From NCBI GenBank assembly GCA_039000515.1, contig JBCFYV010002255.1:24177963-24241962 (forward strand): a DNA stretch of 64,000 bases. Reading direction: 5' to 3'. This DNA is from Timema cristinae. Its lineage: Eukaryota > Arthropoda > Insecta > Phasmatodea > Timematidae. The notes beneath the pieces were generated by a model. That model made no database searches and was not told where the DNA came from. It saw only the letters and a list, made by a program, of their open reading frames with translations. Positions within the stretch are counted from its first letter, which is position 1; each line of letters opens with the position of its first letter. Shown one piece after another: positions 62,198 through 64,000 of this stretch. Both the position numbers and the translations under genes were made by a program.

Positions 62198-62271
62198 CAC
62201 CTGGACACAGGAATCACATCCATGACCTTTGGCTTAATACACTAATACTCTACCACTGAGCTATCTAGGTG
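62198..62271 (-). tRNA. tRNA-like sequence or tRNA pseudogene, 74 nt
   Basis: The acceptor arms CACCTAG and CCAGGTG pair at six of seven positions, and the D arm (ATAGCTCAGTGGTAGAG) fits the A box. A 7-nt loop GTATTAA (anticodon ATT by position) would follow. The anticodon and T stems are mismatched and the B box (TGTGATTCC) is altered. It is more likely a decayed tRNA or a SINE head than a working gene. Confidence 0.45.
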
Positions 62272-62310
62272 AACTAAGCCAAAGGTTCCGGGTTCGATTT
62301 CTGTGTCATT
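62272..62310 (+). repeat. Inverted partial copy of the tRNA-like sequence
   Basis: AAGCCAAAGGTTCCGGGTTC, GATTTCTGTGTC on the plus strand repeats the 3' half of the minus-strand tRNA-like sequence, with an intact B box (GGGTTCGATT). Confidence 0.6.
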
Positions 62311-64000
62311 TTTAAACAATATATTTAGATGCGACTATAACCATAACCAACAAATATAATAGCTTGATTATTTAATGCATCAAAATTAGAATATATTTAC
62401 AATTTCGTGGTAGTAACTATAAAATAGATACACCTGAAAATCAAGTTATTTTTTTTAAATCTTCATAGTCTTATAAAGTAAAATCTTTAAATGTTTAAAT
62501 GATTATTTGTCAAGTTTGTCTGTTGAAACATTAAATCAAACAGGTTAAATTTGGTGCTATTATATGCTGTATTTTATAATACAACTATCAAATGTTTCAT
62601 TATCAATGTCCTTTTTCAGACAATATTTTAATGAGTAAAGTAATATAAAAATACACTTAAGAAATATAATCACTTATTAAGTGTTTTTATTCAAGTTAGT
62701 TTGAATAATCTTTCTAATCTAATACAATTTTCAAAACACATAAATAAAAATATGTGCTGATTAAACGTAGTAGGTTTTCCATGGAAATTAATAAAAGTAA
62801 TACAAAACAAGTTATTAAAATTATCATAAACTTTATGTAAATACATAGTTAAAATATTATAACAAATAAAAAGGAATGTTATGATGTTTATTTAAAAGTG
62901 ATAGTTGAACCACTTAACACCCAGAGAATACTTTGAAGAATTTTCCATGGAAAACCTCATTTATTAAAATACATATATTTGATACGTGTTACGTAACTAA
63001 AATATTTCCTTTTTTTCTTCAATATAAACCAAGTACAGTATCATTGTAATTAATGTTGATCTTGTGCTAACCCATTATATAAATAAAGTGCAGATATTAG
63101 CTGATATATTATTACAACAATTAGTGGTTTTGGTGGAAGCATTTATCTAGTAAAGAACAAACACACATCTGTTTAAAGTTATTAACTTTATTCATGAACT
63201 TATGACACTATTGGACAATGCCTTTTTCATTCAATCAAATTTAAATATTCATTATGTTACAGATAAATGATAACTTGCTGCCATCAAATTTAAAAACAAC
63301 TTAATTACTTTGTCCATACAAGATACAACATAAACCAAATTATAGTTTATGAAAATAGACATATTTTCTCTAAGAGATAAATAACCTTTGGCAGAATAAA
63401 TTAAAATAGAATTTTCTTGCTTTTATTGTTTTTAGAAAACCATTATTTCTATTAGCCAAACAAAAATAAATAAAATCAAATATTTGAATGAGCTCCATCA
63501 ATATTATTTGCTTTGTATGAGCTTCATCAATATTATTTAAGTTAGATTTAAAAATTTTACTGTCTATGATGGACTAACGCATTTCTTTCTTTGGTTTTTC
63601 TAGTAGTTTATTTTTCAAACAAGACCTTTACGTGTGATTTACTTTAGATATTATAATTATATCAACTTTATAAAAAAAACAATAGGAGGTATTTGAAGGA
63701 TGGGGAAATTGTCACAACATTTATATTCCTCATATATATAAATATATGAAAGCAATAACATTCGCACAAATAATTTATATCATTTCACAAAACTAAACAT
63801 TTTAAATAAACTTTATATAAACACAAAAATAATATGAATATTTAAGTAAACACTATAAATGTTCAAATTTTACTAAGCTTACTTTGATGTCAAATTATGA
63901 AACATCATATTGCCCAACAATGTACAGCTCTATAACTCAAATATAAGTCCATAGGCCAGACACTTTTGTAGCATAATTTGAGGAGGATCAGACGAAACTT
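62311..64000. other. AT-rich flank, no recognisable feature
   Basis: Very AT-rich to the window end; nothing could be assigned. Confidence 0.55.

Overview
This is eukaryotic DNA, AT-rich and packed with transposable elements. Spliceosomal introns, tRNA-derived SINEs with TAA tails, LINE 3' ends, hAT and mariner-like elements, and the LINE protein tails (GHVERM, RLRWAGH, GRPRKTW types) point to an arthropod with a large genome, most likely an insect. Translated pieces of the commonest SINE (for example LEKVYPHLNGKRMGNH near 470) resemble SINE-derived peptides I recall from predicted proteins of stick insects (Timema); this is a weak, memory-based taxonomic guess.

The backbone of the window is one plus-strand gene of about 50 kb encoding a malic-enzyme family protein. 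I traced twelve exons from the residue-level match to the family. All join in phase with GT-AG introns: 12782-12908, 13895-14052, 15822-16003, 18938-19118, 20994-21122, 23694-23876, 28862-28988, 42730-42816, 43978-44120, 51049-51231, 52668-52791 and 55166-55311. Two less certain end exons complete it: a leader exon at 9396-9427 that splices in frame to give an Arg-rich, mitochondrial-looking N-terminus, and a terminal exon at 58677 adding two Lys and a stop, with poly(A) signals near 59077-59107. The product would be about 603 residues, close to mitochondrial ME2.

The protein is strange. The fold and the dinucleotide motif are kept, but most catalytic residues of malic enzyme (equivalents of human ME2 Tyr112, Arg165, Lys183, Asp256, Asp278, Asn421, Asn466, Asn467) are replaced. 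Exon 3 also carries a one-base deletion in an A run. It is either a malic-enzyme pseudoenzyme with an assembly error, or a gene in early decay.

The introns hold nearly everything else. At least three tRNA-headed SINE families (called A, B and C here) share one 3' tail with a small hairpin; two more (D and E) have their own tails. Many copies have clear target-site duplications. One SINE B sits 3 nt from the exon 10 acceptor plus its duplicated target, with a SINE A just beyond that exon. There are six tandem copies of the exon 5/intron 5 junction, two copies of a TA-flanked MITE, two hAT derivatives, a P-superfamily transposase remnant, several LINE 3' ends, foldback repeats and minisatellites. 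Intron 8 holds a convincing antisense first coding exon (40552-40224) with a TATA box. Intron 10 has a TATA/Inr promoter candidate near 47047-47077. From about 59.1 to 64 kb the sequence is very AT-rich and shows little besides a 74-nt tRNA-like sequence at 62198-62271.
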